From the NCBI RefSeq assembly GCF_003569745.1, contig NZ_AP018498.1, positions 2,767,001 to 2,831,000 on the forward strand: DNA of 64,000 bases. The letters are read 5' to 3'. Positions within the stretch are counted from its first letter, which is position 1, and each line of letters starts with the position of its first letter. The notes under the pieces were generated by a model. It was not told where the DNA came from and made no database searches. It saw only the letters and a list, made by a program, of their open reading frames with translations. The position numbers and the translations under genes are program-made. This stretch comes from Altererythrobacter sp. B11 (lineage in GTDB: Bacteria > Pseudomonadota > Alphaproteobacteria > Sphingomonadales > Sphingomonadaceae). This document shows positions 35,476-45,130 of the stretch, piece by piece.

Positions 35476-36419
35476 ATCCGGTTCTGTTCTCGCTCAGCGC
35501 CTCGCCCGACATGGCGGCTCACTTGTGTGCCGAGACCGGCATGGAGCTTGGAGAAATCGCTTGGCGGCAGTTTCCGGACGGCGAGAGCTATGTGCGTCTG
35601 TTGTCCTCCGTCCGTGGGCGAGACGTCGTTCTGCTGTGCACGCTCGATCGGCCCGATACCAAGGCCTTGGCCCTCTTGTTCGCGGCCGACAAGGCACGCG
35701 AAATGGGCGCGCGCCGCGTTAGCCTCGTTGCGCCCTATCTGGCTTATATGCGCCAGGACAAGGCCTTCAATGAAGGCGAAGCCGTAACTTCGGTCACTTT
35801 TGCGCGTCTACTCTCGCGTGCGTTCGATGGGCTCATCACTGTCGATCCGCACCTGCACCGACATCCGGACCTAGGCGCGGTCTATTCCATCCCGGCCATT
35901 GCGGTTCAGGCCGCACCCGCAATCGCCGCGTGGATACGCCGGGAAGTCCCCAATCCGCTCCTTATCGGTCCCGATGAGGAGAGCGGTCAGTGGGTCGAAG
36001 AAATCGCTAGCCTGGCCGGCGCTCCCTACGCAGTTCTCCGCAAGGAGCGCAGGGGCGATTACGACGTCAGTATCTCGGCCGACAATCTTCCTGATTTATC
36101 CAACCTTACGCCGGTGATCATTGATGACATCGCCTCAAGCGCCCGCACAATGATCGAAGCGGCGCACATTCTTCGGGAAACAGCTGCCGCAACGCCGATC
36201 GCGATCGTCGTCCATCCGATCCTGGCAGGCGATGCCTTTGGGAAACTGCAGGCGGCGGGCACCGCCAGGGTCGTCAGTACCGACACCATCGCGCACCCAT
36301 CCAACGCAATCAGTGTCGTGCCGCAAATTGCTGCAGCGCTAAAGGCGTGGCGCGATGAAACAGCCCGGCCGGAATCTTCGTCGGCGGGGCGTCAACGCGT
36401 CAACCAAGGCCCTTCGTAG
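35472..36419 (+). CDS. prs: Ribose-phosphate pyrophosphokinase (PRPP synthetase) paralogue
   Basis: 315-residue PRPP-synthetase family protein. ATP-binding WRQFPDGESYVRL, catalytic-loop region LRKERRGDYDVSIS (KxR-like) and PRPP loop VIIDDIASSARTMIEAA are present; the loop has SSAR where most have TGGT. VSLVAPYLAYMRQDKAFNEG is a strong family run. It is likely an accessory copy beside the housekeeping gene. Coupling to NMP phosphorylase links it to turnover of ribose phosphates from RNA. Confidence 0.88.
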   Translation: MNPVLFSLSASPDMAAHLCAETGMELGEIAWRQFPDGESYVRLLSSVRGRDVVLLCTLDRPDTKALALLFAADKAREMGARRVSLVAPYLAYMRQDKAFNEGEAVTSVTFARLLSRAFDGLITVDPHLHRHPDLGAVYSIPAIAVQAAPAIAAWIRREVPNPLLIGPDEESGQWVEEIASLAGAPYAVLRKERRGDYDVSISADNLPDLSNLTPVIIDDIASSARTMIEAAHILRETAAATPIAIVVHPILAGDAFGKLQAAGTARVVSTDTIAHPSNAISVVPQIAAALKAWRDETARPESSSAGRQRVNQGPS

Positions 36420-36684
36420 TGATGCGGACAGAACACCCGCCACGAAGCAGCGACCGTGGTGATGGGTCAGACAGTCGGTGTGCAGGAGATTATTCGAGAT
36501 TCGATGCCATCTTCCCATGAGCGGCCGCCGTCGTCCCGACAACATGCCAGGTGCTTGTTCGTTGCAGGTGAGCCAAGACATTCCTGCGCCCGTCCGGGCA
36601 GGTACTGTCAGCCAATGTCCCGCACAATCCACTTGGCGGTACGCCCCGGAGAACCGCTCGAGACCTGACAGATATCTGCCCGTT

Positions 36685-37335
36685 CTAATCAGCCGAGGAC
36701 CCTTCCACATTGGCTCGAAGCGAGGACTCTGCAGGGGCACATTCACAATCGAGAAAGCCATGCTCGATGCACGTGCGGCACATCTGCAGGAGTCGGGTTT
36801 TCAGCGCACGGCGTGCGCGGTGCAACCTGACGGTCACATTGTTGACCGTCGTGTCGAGACTTTTCGCGATGTCGTCCCGAGGCTCTTCGAGCAAATCGGC
36901 GCGCCAGATGACCTCCGCATAGTCGGGTTTCAACGTCGGCAGGAGCCGGTAAAGGCAATTGCACACTGCCTGGTCAAGATCCACCTCTGGTTGCGTGTGC
37001 GCATGGCTGCTCTCGGCAAGCTCATGCGGATCGACACCGATCTCCTTGCTGCGCCGTCGGATGACAGTCCGCTGGAAATCGGCAATCGTCGTTGCCAGAA
37101 CGCGCGAAAGCCAACCTTTGACCGACTTTGCCTCGCGAAGGTCTCCGGCGCGCTCGATCGCCCGGAGCATGAAGCGCTGCAGAACCTCCTCCGCTTCGTG
37201 GGAACTGAGGAGACGCCGATTCAGGAATTTGAGAATGTCCTGATGACTGTCCACCAGCGCCCGTCGGACGGCTTCGTCCATCGGCCTCAAGGCATCGTCG
37301 CAGGCAGCGGCCGAAGTGGCAGGATCATCATCCAT
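36685..37335 (-). CDS. CorE-like ECF sigma factor with metal-binding Cys motifs (paralogue 1)
   Basis: 216-residue extracytoplasmic-function sigma factor. Sigma-2 runs over about 25-95 (EEVLQRFMLRAIERAGDL, KGWLSRVLATTIADFQRTVI), sigma-4 over about 125-185 (ADLLEEPRDDIAKSLDTTVN). A CNC pair stands in the linker (AVCNCLYRLLPTLKPDYAEV), and the C-terminus carries CRTCIEHGFLDCEC (CxxC-x7-CxC). Linker CxC plus a C-terminal Cys domain is the layout of CorE-type (ECF44) sigma factors, which sense copper or cadmium directly. No anti-sigma gene is adjacent. The ATG at 37335 (MDDDPATS) follows GGAAG. Confidence 0.88.
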   Translation of the reverse strand: MDDDPATSAAACDDALRPMDEAVRRALVDSHQDILKFLNRRLLSSHEAEEVLQRFMLRAIERAGDLREAKSVKGWLSRVLATTIADFQRTVIRRRSKEIGVDPHELAESSHAHTQPEVDLDQAVCNCLYRLLPTLKPDYAEVIWRADLLEEPRDDIAKSLDTTVNNVTVRLHRARRALKTRLLQMCRTCIEHGFLDCECAPAESSLRANVEGSSAD

Positions 37336-37459
37336 CGAGCTTCCAATACAAGTATTCCGCTGAGGATCGCCTACCTCAAACTTCTGCAACAGAGCGCCAC
37401 ACTACAGGAAGCTCTTATCATGTTTAGCGGGAATCGTTTGCTCACAATCCAGGCTTATC

Positions 37460-38617
37460 GTGGACGCCTCAAATGCCGATGACGACCAGCGCCTCGTCTC
37501 GTCGTCGGGATCACCCGGGCAACGCAGCAAGCGCGCGCGGGCTTATGCCTGCGGCCGTGAAGGATGGCACAAGATGATCGACCTGGCGATTACCGTCCAC
37601 TTGCTGGCGCTGACCGACGATACGGGTCTGGCCCAACACGCCCGGCACCATTTCGTCGACCGTTCTCACGGCTACTGTCTCGATGACAACGCGCGAGCGG
37701 TAACCGTAATGTGCCGTCTGGCCCACCTGCGCTCGCTAAGCGCCGCAGAGCAACACGCTCTCGCCGCTTATGCCGCGTTCCTCGATCATGCTTTCGACCG
37801 GCAGGCACGATATTTCAGGAACTTCATGACGTATGATCGGCGCTGGCTGGACGAGGAAGCGGCTGAGGATGCTTGCGCTCGCGCTGTTCATGCCTTGTGC
37901 GTCATGATTGCGATGCCCCCTCAGGACTGGATGCGGGTCTGGGGACGCGATCTTCTCGAAGCGGTTCTGCCGCGCCTGCACGAGCTCGCTTCGCCGCGTT
38001 CGTGGAGCCTGGTCCTGACGGGTCTGGACACATTGCTGCGCAACAGCTCTCCCTGGACGGAAGCGGAGCAGCTGCGCGAGCACCTGGCGCATGCATTGCT
38101 GCAGCGCTGGCGGGACGCGGTGCAACCTGCCTGGCCCTGGTTCGAAGACGGGCTGGCCTACGACAATGGACGCCTGGCCGAGGCCGCGATTACGACCGGT
38201 ACGGTGCTGGGCATCGCTGACCTGCGGGAGGCTGGACTATCGGCCCTGCAGGCACTCTGGGACTGGCAATACGACGGAAAGGTCTTTCACCCCGTCGGTA
38301 CGCACAGTTTTGGGCGCAGGCACCAACTGCCGTGCAGGTTCGATCAGCAACCCATCGAAGCCCATGCGATGATCGATGGGTGCCTCGCCGCCGCCAGTTC
38401 TGGCGTCGAGACCGCCCTGTGGCGCGAGCGAGCGGATATCGCGATGGCATGGTTTTTCGGACGAAATGATCTTGGCTGCTCGCTCGTGGAACCGGAAAAA
38501 GGTCTGTGTCATGATGGCCTTCACGAGGACCGGATGAATGCCAACGCAGGCGCGGAATCGACGCTCGCCTATATCGGCGCGTTCCTCTCGATGGCTTCGC
38601 TGGAGAGACAGCGGTGA
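37460..38617 (+). CDS. Helical (alpha/alpha-barrel-like) glycoside-related protein of the GH130/GT4 type clusters
   Basis: About 385-residue soluble protein resembling the helical domain found fused to or beside GT4 enzymes in GH130 clusters. Conserved-looking runs are HHFVDRSHGYCLDDNARAVT, PWPWFEDGLAYDNGRLAEAA and FDQQPIEAHAMIDGC, rich in acidic and aromatic residues as in (alpha/alpha)6 glycosidases. The start is uncertain (GTG at 37460, or ATG at 37574 giving MIDLAITVHLL). It lies 14 kb from its presumed GT4 and GH130 partners. Activity unknown. Confidence 0.65.
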   Translation: MDASNADDDQRLVSSSGSPGQRSKRARAYACGREGWHKMIDLAITVHLLALTDDTGLAQHARHHFVDRSHGYCLDDNARAVTVMCRLAHLRSLSAAEQHALAAYAAFLDHAFDRQARYFRNFMTYDRRWLDEEAAEDACARAVHALCVMIAMPPQDWMRVWGRDLLEAVLPRLHELASPRSWSLVLTGLDTLLRNSSPWTEAEQLREHLAHALLQRWRDAVQPAWPWFEDGLAYDNGRLAEAAITTGTVLGIADLREAGLSALQALWDWQYDGKVFHPVGTHSFGRRHQLPCRFDQQPIEAHAMIDGCLAAASSGVETALWRERADIAMAWFFGRNDLGCSLVEPEKGLCHDGLHEDRMNANAGAESTLAYIGAFLSMASLERQR

Positions 38618-38715
38618 CCAGCAGGCGACTCAGGACGCCTTCAAAGCCTTGTCCAAGGACCCAACTGGAGAGGCGCTGGGGAAGCAGGGCGCTGTGACAA
38701 CAGGCATTTTGCCCC

Positions 38716-38982
38716 TCAGCGACCCGCCTTTCCAAAAAGCTCTGCGAGTTCGGCGAACTTCGCGCGCTGCGCTTCCTTGTCGCCGCTCTCGATCGCTTCC
38801 TGGACACAGTCATGGGCATGAATGCCGAGAACCCTGGCTCTCGTTGCCCGCAATGCGGCTTCCATCGCAGCGATTTGATGCAGGATATCGACGCAGTACC
38901 GCTCATCTTCCAACATGCGGATCACACCCCTCGCCTGGCCTTCGACCCGCCGCAGACGAGCGATTTCCTTGGTGAACTTCAT
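38716..38982 (-). CDS. csoR: CsoR/FrmR-family copper-sensing repressor
   Basis: 88-residue all-helical DUF156 repressor. MKFTKEIARLRRVEGQARGV begins helix 1; the ligand set is Cys in RYCVDILHQI and His/Cys in GIHAHDC, matching the Cys-His-Cys Cu(I) site of CsoR. ATG at 38982 gives the normal length; the longer upstream frame is not family-like. It is divergent from the DUF5676 and CopA-type ATPase genes, and a CsoR-type operator lies between (39037-39051). Confidence 0.9.
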   Translation of the reverse strand: MKFTKEIARLRRVEGQARGVIRMLEDERYCVDILHQIAAMEAALRATRARVLGIHAHDCVQEAIESGDKEAQRAKFAELAELFGKAGR

Positions 38983-39036
38983 CTCTCGATCCCTCGTCGC
39001 CTCAGGGCATATCATACCAAATGCACCGCTCTTCCT

Positions 39037-39051
39037 TACCCTACCGGGGTA
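39037..39051. promoter_or_regulatory. CsoR-type operator
   Basis: TACCCTACCGGGGTA, an inverted repeat of TACCC around a G/C core, the pattern bound by CsoR/RcnR-type repressors. It is 55 bases from the csoR start and about 120 bases before the DUF5676-ATPase operon, so it could control both directions. Confidence 0.75.
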
Positions 39052-39172
39052 ACGTTTACAAATGCCCGCCTGTCGGCTAACGGAGAATGGTGTCGAAGCA
39101 CTAGCCTGTCCATCGGAGCGGGACAAACCGCGAAGCGCGCCGAATTTGCCGGTCAGAAGCAAGGAGCCGATC

Positions 39173-39457
39173 ATGACGCAATTGCCCATTCCCCGCGCGA
39201 TCCTCGTCTGGGGCACGGCTTTCAGCCTGTTCCTGATGATCAGTCTTATTGCCTGTATCCTTTACGGTTTGGCCCTTCCTTCCGGATTCGAAATGCACCG
39301 CGCCTGGTCGCCCTGGCTCCCCGGGTTTGAATGGCTGACACTCGGCGGTGTTCTCGCGGGTCTGTTTTGGTCCTTGATCTACGGTTTTTGGGCAGCGGCC
39401 CTCCTCGTCCCCCTGCACCGCCTCGCAAGGCGCTGGTTCGGAGTTGCAAATGACTGA
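39173..39457 (+). CDS. DUF5676-like two-span membrane protein
   Basis: 94-residue inner-membrane protein with two hydrophobic spans (about 10-32 and 57-80). The spacing of [20 protein letters not shown] and [20 protein letters not shown] resembles DUF5676 proteins, often found beside copper ATPases. AAGGAG precedes the ATG at 39173. Its stop overlaps the ATPase start by 8 bases, so they form one operon behind the CsoR operator. Confidence 0.7.
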   Translation: MTQLPIPRAILVWGTAFSLFLMISLIACILYGLALPSGFEMHRAWSPWLPGFEWLTLGGVLAGLFWSLIYGFWAAALLVPLHRLARRWFGVAND

Positions 39458-41813
39458 TCACAAGACCTGCTGCGACCCTGCCAGCGGCGCGCTGCCGACC
39501 GAAGGCGTAGCGATTGATCCGGTTTGCGGCATGAGCGTGACGATCGCCGGAGCCGAGCACAGCGCCGAGCACGACGGCGCGCGCCACTACTTCTGCTCCG
39601 CGCACTGCCAGCAGAAATTCGCAACCGATCCCGAAATGTATCTGAGCGGAACGCATCTGCAGGCGGTCGAGGACCTGCCCGAGGGCACGATTTACACCTG
39701 TCCGATGCACCCGGAAATCCGGCAGCAAGGACCAGGCTCGTGCCCGATTTGCGGCATGGCGCTCGAACCGGAAACCTTCAGCCTCGATGACGGCCCCGAT
39801 CCGGAGCTCATCGACATGAGCCGGCGCTTCTGGATAAGTCTGGCCTTCACTATCCCGTTGTTCGTCTACGCGATGGGCGACCTGATTCCGGGGCAGCCGT
39901 TTTCACAGCTTGTCGAACCGGCCTTGGCGCAATGGATACAGCTGACGCTGGCCACACCTGTCGTGCTCTGGGGCGCTTGGCCATTCTTTACGCGCGGTCT
40001 GCAATCGGTCCGGACGATGAACCTCAACATGTTCACGCTGATCGGGCTCGGCGTCGCCATCGCCTACGCGTTCAGCGTCGTGGGAACGATTGCGCCGCAC
40101 ATCTTCCCGCCCGGTTTTCACGATGCCGATGGGCGGGTGGCGGTCTATTTCGAAGCCGCGGCGGTCATCGCCACGCTTGTCCTGCTCGGGCAGGTGCTCG
40201 AACTCAAGGCGCGCGGCGCAACATCGAGCGCGCTGCGCGCGCTGCTCGAACTCGCTCCGCCGACCGCGCTAAAACTCCTGCCCGACGGTTCGGAGCGCGA
40301 GGTTGCTCTCGATCAGGTGGCTACGGGCGATCGCCTGCGCGTCCGCCCCGGCGACAAGATCGCCGTCGACGGCCGTATTCTTGAAGGCTCGAGCAGCGTC
40401 GATGAATCGATGATCAGCGGCGAGCCGCTACCGGTGAAAAAGTCGGTCGGCGACGAGGTGACGGGGGGTACGGTCAACCAGACCGGCGGCTTTGTCATGT
40501 CTGCGGAACGCGTGGGCAAGGACACGATGCTGTCAAAGATCGTGCAGATGGTGGCCGAGGCGCAGCGCAGCCGCGCGCCGATCCAGCGTCTGGCCGATCT
40601 TGTCGCGGGCTGGTTCGTGCCCGTCGTAATCGGCATCGCCGTACTCACCTTCGCTGCCTGGTCGGTCTGGGGGCCGGAACCGGCGTTCGCGTATGGCCTG
40701 GTCAATGCCGTAGCCGTACTCATCATTGCCTGCCCCTGCGCCCTGGGCCTCGCCACGCCGATGTCGATCATGACCGGGACCGGCAAGGGTGCGCAAAACG
40801 GTATCCTGGTGAAAAATGCCGAGGCGCTCGAGACCTTCGAGAAGGTCGACACTATCGTCGTCGACAAGACCGGGACGCTGACCGAAGGCCGACCGGAGCT
40901 GGTCATGGTCGAACCTGCACAGGGCATCGATGAATCGGAGATGCTGCGCCTGGTGGGTGCCGCCGAAATCGGCAGTGAGCACCCGCTCGCCGAGGCGATC
41001 GTCAAAGGCGCTCGCACTCGCGGCCACAAGTTCGAGGCGGCGAGCGATTTTTCCTCCGTGACGGGCGAAGGTATCGAGGCACGCGTTGGCAAGCGACACG
41101 TCGCGATCGGCAACGCAAAGATGATGCACCGGGTCGGTGCCTATGACGCGATCATGGCCGACGCCGCCGAAACCGCGCGCGCGAAGGGGCGGACGGTGAT
41201 GTTCGTCGCCATCGACGGCAAGCCGGCCGGGCTGATTGGCGTCGCCGATCCGATCAAGCCGACGAGCGCGCGCGCCATCGGCCGTCTCCACGCAGCCGGT
41301 ATTCGGGTGGTCATGCTGACCGGCGACAGCGAGGCAACCGCACGCGCCGTGGCAAACGAAGTGGGGATCGACGAGGTTCATGCCGATGTCTCGCCTGCGG
41401 ACAAGAACCGCATCGTTGGTGAATTGAAGGCGGCAGGCAAGACTGTCGCAATGGCGGGCGACGGGATCAACGATGCGCCTGCGCTCGCCGCGGCCGATGT
41501 TGGCGTGGCGATGGGAACCGGCACCGATGTCGCGATCGAAAGCGCCGGTATGACCCTTGTGCGCGGCGATCTCGAAGGTCTGGCCCAAGCGCACCGGCTC
41601 TCGAGTGCAACCATGCGCAACATCCGCCAGAATCTGTTCTTCGCCTTTGCCTACAACTCGCTCGGCGTGCCGATCGCCGCTGGCGTTCTGTTCCCCTGGT
41701 TTGGCATATTGCTGAGCCCGATGATTGCGGCAGCCGCGATGAGCCTCTCGTCGGTATCGGTTATCGGCAATGCTCTGAGACTGCGGACGCTCGATCTCAG
41801 AAGCGAGCCATGA
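39450..41813 (+). CDS. copA: CopA-type copper-exporting P1B ATPase with YHS and metal-binding domains
   Basis: 787-residue ATPase. The N-terminus carries a YHS-like domain ([31 protein letters not shown]) and a heavy-metal-binding domain ([20 protein letters not shown]) instead of HMA repeats. The transmembrane motif is [12 protein letters not shown] (CPC), followed by [24 protein letters not shown] and [18 protein letters not shown]. It is the Cu(I) exporter expected downstream of csoR. ATG at 39450 is used; a TTG two codons earlier is possible. Confidence 0.94.
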   Translation: MTDHKTCCDPASGALPTEGVAIDPVCGMSVTIAGAEHSAEHDGARHYFCSAHCQQKFATDPEMYLSGTHLQAVEDLPEGTIYTCPMHPEIRQQGPGSCPICGMALEPETFSLDDGPDPELIDMSRRFWISLAFTIPLFVYAMGDLIPGQPFSQLVEPALAQWIQLTLATPVVLWGAWPFFTRGLQSVRTMNLNMFTLIGLGVAIAYAFSVVGTIAPHIFPPGFHDADGRVAVYFEAAAVIATLVLLGQVLELKARGATSSALRALLELAPPTALKLLPDGSEREVALDQVATGDRLRVRPGDKIAVDGRILEGSSSVDESMISGEPLPVKKSVGDEVTGGTVNQTGGFVMSAERVGKDTMLSKIVQMVAEAQRSRAPIQRLADLVAGWFVPVVIGIAVLTFAAWSVWGPEPAFAYGLVNAVAVLIIACPCALGLATPMSIMTGTGKGAQNGILVKNAEALETFEKVDTIVVDKTGTLTEGRPELVMVEPAQGIDESEMLRLVGAAEIGSEHPLAEAIVKGARTRGHKFEAASDFSSVTGEGIEARVGKRHVAIGNAKMMHRVGAYDAIMADAAETARAKGRTVMFVAIDGKPAGLIGVADPIKPTSARAIGRLHAAGIRVVMLTGDSEATARAVANEVGIDEVHADVSPADKNRIVGELKAAGKTVAMAGDGINDAPALAAADVGVAMGTGTDVAIESAGMTLVRGDLEGLAQAHRLSSATMRNIRQNLFFAFAYNSLGVPIAAGVLFPWFGILLSPMIAAAAMSLSSVSVIGNALRLRTLDLRSEP

Positions 41814-41817
41814 CAGT

Positions 41818-42549
41818 GTGAATAAGCTCTGGCGCCCTGTCCGTCGGCTGATCCGCTGGAAGTTGGGCCAGTCGGCGCGCAAGGTGCTCGAAACGAGAAC
41901 TCTCAAGCGGGTGGATGGCGCGTGGCTGCGGTGGTTGCCGGATGAGATTGATCTGTTGCTCGCGAACCTGGAGCCACAGGCGAACGAACTGCGCGCCTTG
42001 TCCGATCTTGGTCAACTTCCGAGCGCAGGCAATCGTCTCATGGTGGAGCTAGCCATCTACACCGCCGCGGCCTATCGGGCATTGCTCGAAGCAGGGCTCT
42101 CCAGAGAATCGTCGCGCAGCGTGGTCGCCGACATCGGGTGGGACGTCTACGCGCTTCTTCTGCGGCTGAGTTCGCTCCCTCTCCGTCTGGTCACGCGAGA
42201 TCCCGGCAAGCGGCTACGCGGCACGATCGGACTGCTGCTGCGCTTTCCGTTCAACGCGCCTGGCGCACCGGGTTACGCGGTGGAGGTGCGCCGGGAGGGC
42301 GACGACCTCATCACCCACTTTACCCACTGTCCGCCGCAGACCCTTATACGGACCCTCATTGCGGAAACGGGCGACTGCGGCGACCTAGAAGCTTTTTACG
42401 AAAGCTGGTGCCGGTACGACTGGCCCGGCGCCGACATCATCGCGAATGACGGCGGCCGAGGCCATTATGAGCGGCGACAGACGCTCTCCCGCGGCGACCC
42501 GGTCTGCGATATGTGCTGGAAGGCGCAAGCCAGGTCGAACGGAACGTAA
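41818..42549 (+). CDS. Protein resembling L-2-amino-thiazoline-4-carboxylic acid hydrolase
   Basis: 243-residue soluble protein starting with GTG at 41818, five bases after the copA stop. The C-terminal half has THFTHCPPQTLIR, a Trp-Cys pair (ESWCRYDWPGADI) and LSRGDPVCDMCW, the pattern of the ATC-hydrolase family where Cys residues and a final CDF/CDM motif are conserved. Real substrates of most members are unknown. Its place in the copper operon suggests a thiol or metal-linked role, by inference only. Confidence 0.6.
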   Translation: MNKLWRPVRRLIRWKLGQSARKVLETRTLKRVDGAWLRWLPDEIDLLLANLEPQANELRALSDLGQLPSAGNRLMVELAIYTAAAYRALLEAGLSRESSRSVVADIGWDVYALLLRLSSLPLRLVTRDPGKRLRGTIGLLLRFPFNAPGAPGYAVEVRREGDDLITHFTHCPPQTLIRTLIAETGDCGDLEAFYESWCRYDWPGADIIANDGGRGHYERRQTLSRGDPVCDMCWKAQARSNGT

Positions 42550-42594
42550 GCGGGAACAGGCGAATGCAGCCCCCGCTGGCAGCTCTCGAAAAAC

Positions 42595-43503
42595 TCATAC
42601 CGGGTTGATGGCCGTCTTCACGGTCGACGCGCGGTAAATCCGCTCAATGGCTTCGGCGAGCACCCGATCGAATTCCTCGTCATCCATCCCGGCGCGCAGA
42701 TCCTGCAGAAGCGCCCGGCTGAAGCTTGCCACAAGCGCATGATTTTTCGCCAGCTCATCACAAGCCTCTTCCTGCGAATACCCGCCTGAAAGCGCCAACA
42801 CCCGCGCACAGCTGGGATGTCCCACAAGCGGCGCAAATAGGTCTGGCGCTGCTGGCATGGAAAGCTTGAGCATTACCCGGCGGCCAATTGGCTGTCTATC
42901 GAGTGCTTTCGTCAGCGCGCCAAGAAGTATAGTGTCGCATTCGGCGCGCGACTTGCTTTTCAGGTTCACCTCCGGCTCGACGATTGGCATCAGGCCCTTG
43001 TCCAGAATGCGATTTGCGATGTCGAATTGTTGATCGACAATAGCGCCAATGGCTCCGGTGGACGCCTCGTTGATCAGCGAACGCATTTTCGTACCAAAAA
43101 CGCCCTTGGCCTTTGCGCGGACAAGCAAGGTCTCGAGAGCCGGAATCGGCTTCATGAGCCGAACCCCATCCTTTTCGTCTTCCAGACCCCGATCGATCTT
43201 GACGAAGGGCACGATGCCACGCTGCCGGAGCAAGTCCGGCACGGGTGTGCCGTCCACCTCGCCATCCATCGTTTTCTCGAACAGGATCGCACCCAGGATC
43301 TTGCGGCCATCGAACGACGGAGCGGTAATGAGCCGGCTCCGCATCTTATGGATGAGGGCGAACATCTTCTCTTCACCGGAATAATCGTGAGCGCTGATGC
43401 CATAGTTTGCCAGCGCAGTCGGCGTCGAACCGCCTGACTGGTCGAGCGCAGCAACGAAGCCCGCACCGCCAATGATTTGTGCCATCAGTACCGGGTCGTG
43501 CAT
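42595..43503 (-). CDS. fbaB: Class I fructose-bisphosphate aldolase
   Basis: 302-residue Schiff-base aldolase interconverting fructose-1,6-bisphosphate with DHAP and GAP. The N-terminus AGFVAALDQSGGSTPTALAN is diagnostic of the short bacterial class I group; RRVMLKLSMPAAPDLFAPLV holds the likely catalytic Lys, and IVPFVKIDRGL is a further conserved block. ATG at 43503 is preferred over an upstream extension. It is part of the backup glycolytic set (enolase, GAPDH, PEP synthase) in this window. Confidence 0.92.
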   Translation of the reverse strand: MHDPVLMAQIIGGAGFVAALDQSGGSTPTALANYGISAHDYSGEEKMFALIHKMRSRLITAPSFDGRKILGAILFEKTMDGEVDGTPVPDLLRQRGIVPFVKIDRGLEDEKDGVRLMKPIPALETLLVRAKAKGVFGTKMRSLINEASTGAIGAIVDQQFDIANRILDKGLMPIVEPEVNLKSKSRAECDTILLGALTKALDRQPIGRRVMLKLSMPAAPDLFAPLVGHPSCARVLALSGGYSQEEACDELAKNHALVASFSRALLQDLRAGMDDEEFDRVLAEAIERIYRASTVKTAINPV

Positions 43504-43663
43504 GCACTGCCTCCGTTCATCCGGGCGTCGATTGCCTTTTTGCGTGTCACTTCCGTCCGCGGGAGATTTCACGCCTTGCACCTCCGGCTAAATGTGCCGT
43601 GCTCGCCGACACCAGGACCTCGGACCAGAATACCGCGCGCGTTGGAGCTGCCAGCGGGTATGG

Positions 43664-44407
43664 TCATCGGCGGTCACCCATGAAGCGGAGCAGAAACAGG
43701 AACAGGTTGATGAAATCGAGATACAGCGTCAGTGCACCCATTACGATCGCCTTGCCGCGGAAGTCGCTGCCCCTAACCTCAGAATAGATATTCCTGATCT
43801 TTTGGGTGTCATAGGCCGTGAGCCCGGCAAACAGCAGAACTCCAATGCCGCTCACGATCATGTCCATCACCGAGGATTTCAGGAACATGTTGACGAGCAT
43901 GGCGATGATCAGGCCGAACACCCCCATGATCAGGAACGATCCCCACGCGGACAAATCGCGCTTGGTCGTATAGCCCCACAAGCTCAACGCGGCAAAGGCC
44001 GATGCCGCCACGAAAAAGGTTCGGGCGATGCTGACTCCAGTGTAAGCAAGGAAAATAGTAGCGAGCGACACGCCCATGAGTGCCGCGTAGCTCCAGAACA
44101 TGGCCTTGACCGCCGTCTCGGAAAACCGATTGATGCCAAAGCTCAGGGCAAGCACTAGCGCCAGGGGCGCGAATACAGCGACCCATCCCAATCCTGTCGG
44201 CGCTCCGGTTGCAGCAAAGAACAGTGCGCGTACACTGTCCGTGCTGGCCACGAATAGCGCGACCAAGCCGGTGAGCAGCAATCCGCTGGCCATATAATTG
44301 TAGACGCCGAGCATATAGGATCGCAGCCCCGAATCGTAGATTTGCGCGGGCGCCCCCGCGTGGGACCGTAAAGCGTGCTGATCTAGAGTTTTGAGTGGGT
44401 CTGCCAT
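43664..44407 (-). CDS. Bax inhibitor-1/YccA family membrane protein
   Basis: 247-residue protein with seven hydrophobic spans. Family-typical stretches are YDSGLRSYMLGVYNYMASGL near the N-terminus and FAGLTAYDTQKIRNIYSEVR plus GALTLYLDFINLFLFLLRFM at the C-terminus, including the conserved Asp. AGGAGGA precedes the ATG. Bacterial relatives act as calcium-leak or protease-regulating membrane proteins. Confidence 0.92.
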   Translation of the reverse strand: MADPLKTLDQHALRSHAGAPAQIYDSGLRSYMLGVYNYMASGLLLTGLVALFVASTDSVRALFFAATGAPTGLGWVAVFAPLALVLALSFGINRFSETAVKAMFWSYAALMGVSLATIFLAYTGVSIARTFFVAASAFAALSLWGYTTKRDLSAWGSFLIMGVFGLIIAMLVNMFLKSSVMDMIVSGIGVLLFAGLTAYDTQKIRNIYSEVRGSDFRGKAIVMGALTLYLDFINLFLFLLRFMGDRR

Positions 44408-44608
44408 TGTGAAGTCCTCCTGCGCCGGACCGCTGACGGTGCCGGATTTCTGCCGCCGCCGTCTGAAGACGTTTGAGCCTCCGGTGAATTACAGTTTGCT
44501 GTCGTTATGCAGACCCGCTTTAGACGACAAGAGCGCCATGGAAGAGGAAGACCTCCGTCGTCGCTTGAACGCACCTGTCCAGCGGGCTCGGTTGCGGCGC
44601 GATACGCT

Positions 44609-45130
44609 TCAGTCATGGGTATAGGTGAAATGCACCGTCACAGGCGGCTTGCGATGCATCGCGTGCGGAGCCTGCTTCGATTGCGACGGTAGCATGTGCG
44701 GCGGGCGGTCCACGACAATTCCGATCCGGTAATTGATGCCTCGGGCAAAGGTTGTGTACCCGCCGAAAGTCAGCGCGCCCGCGACAGTCATCGGTTGCAG
44801 GCGAACCGATCGTTGTATTCCGCCAGGTTCGAGGATATGCGCGGTGACATTCGCGTCCCTGATTCTGGTCCCTGAAGCCTTTTCAAAGACAGCGGCCGTG
44901 ATGTGCATGCTGTGAGAGCTTGCCGGCGTGCCGCCATGCATCTCCGCCTCGGGATGGCCGGTTGGATGACCCTTCACCACTGCCGCCGGCACCACGCCTA
45001 GATACACCGTGAGACCACCCGCGCTCTGAGAACCATCGATTACACCCGCATTGGCTGTGACCGGAGCGAAGAGCATTCCTGCTAGGCCCACCGCAGCAAG
45101 CGCTTGGCGCCAGAACGATCTGTATCTCAT
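44609..45130 (-). CDS. Exported His/Met-rich protein of unknown function
   Basis: 173-residue periplasmic protein with a clear signal peptide (RYRSFWRQALAAVGLAGMLF, cleavage likely after ANA). The mature part is beta-rich with His/Met-rich patches (HPTGHPEAEMHGG, SSHSMHITAAVF, HMLPSQSKQAPHAMHRKPPV). Such composition suggests copper or silver binding. No family recognised. GAAGATGCC lies before the ATG on the minus strand, a weak ribosome site. Confidence 0.65.
   Translation of the reverse strand: MRYRSFWRQALAAVGLAGMLFAPVTANAGVIDGSQSAGGLTVYLGVVPAAVVKGHPTGHPEAEMHGGTPASSHSMHITAAVFEKASGTRIRDANVTAHILEPGGIQRSVRLQPMTVAGALTFGGYTTFARGINYRIGIVVDRPPHMLPSQSKQAPHAMHRKPPVTVHFTYTHD

Noticed and set aside
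36478-37482. 334-codon plus-strand frame
   Set aside because: Antisense to the ECF sigma gene, which has clear sigma-2, sigma-4 and Cys motifs.
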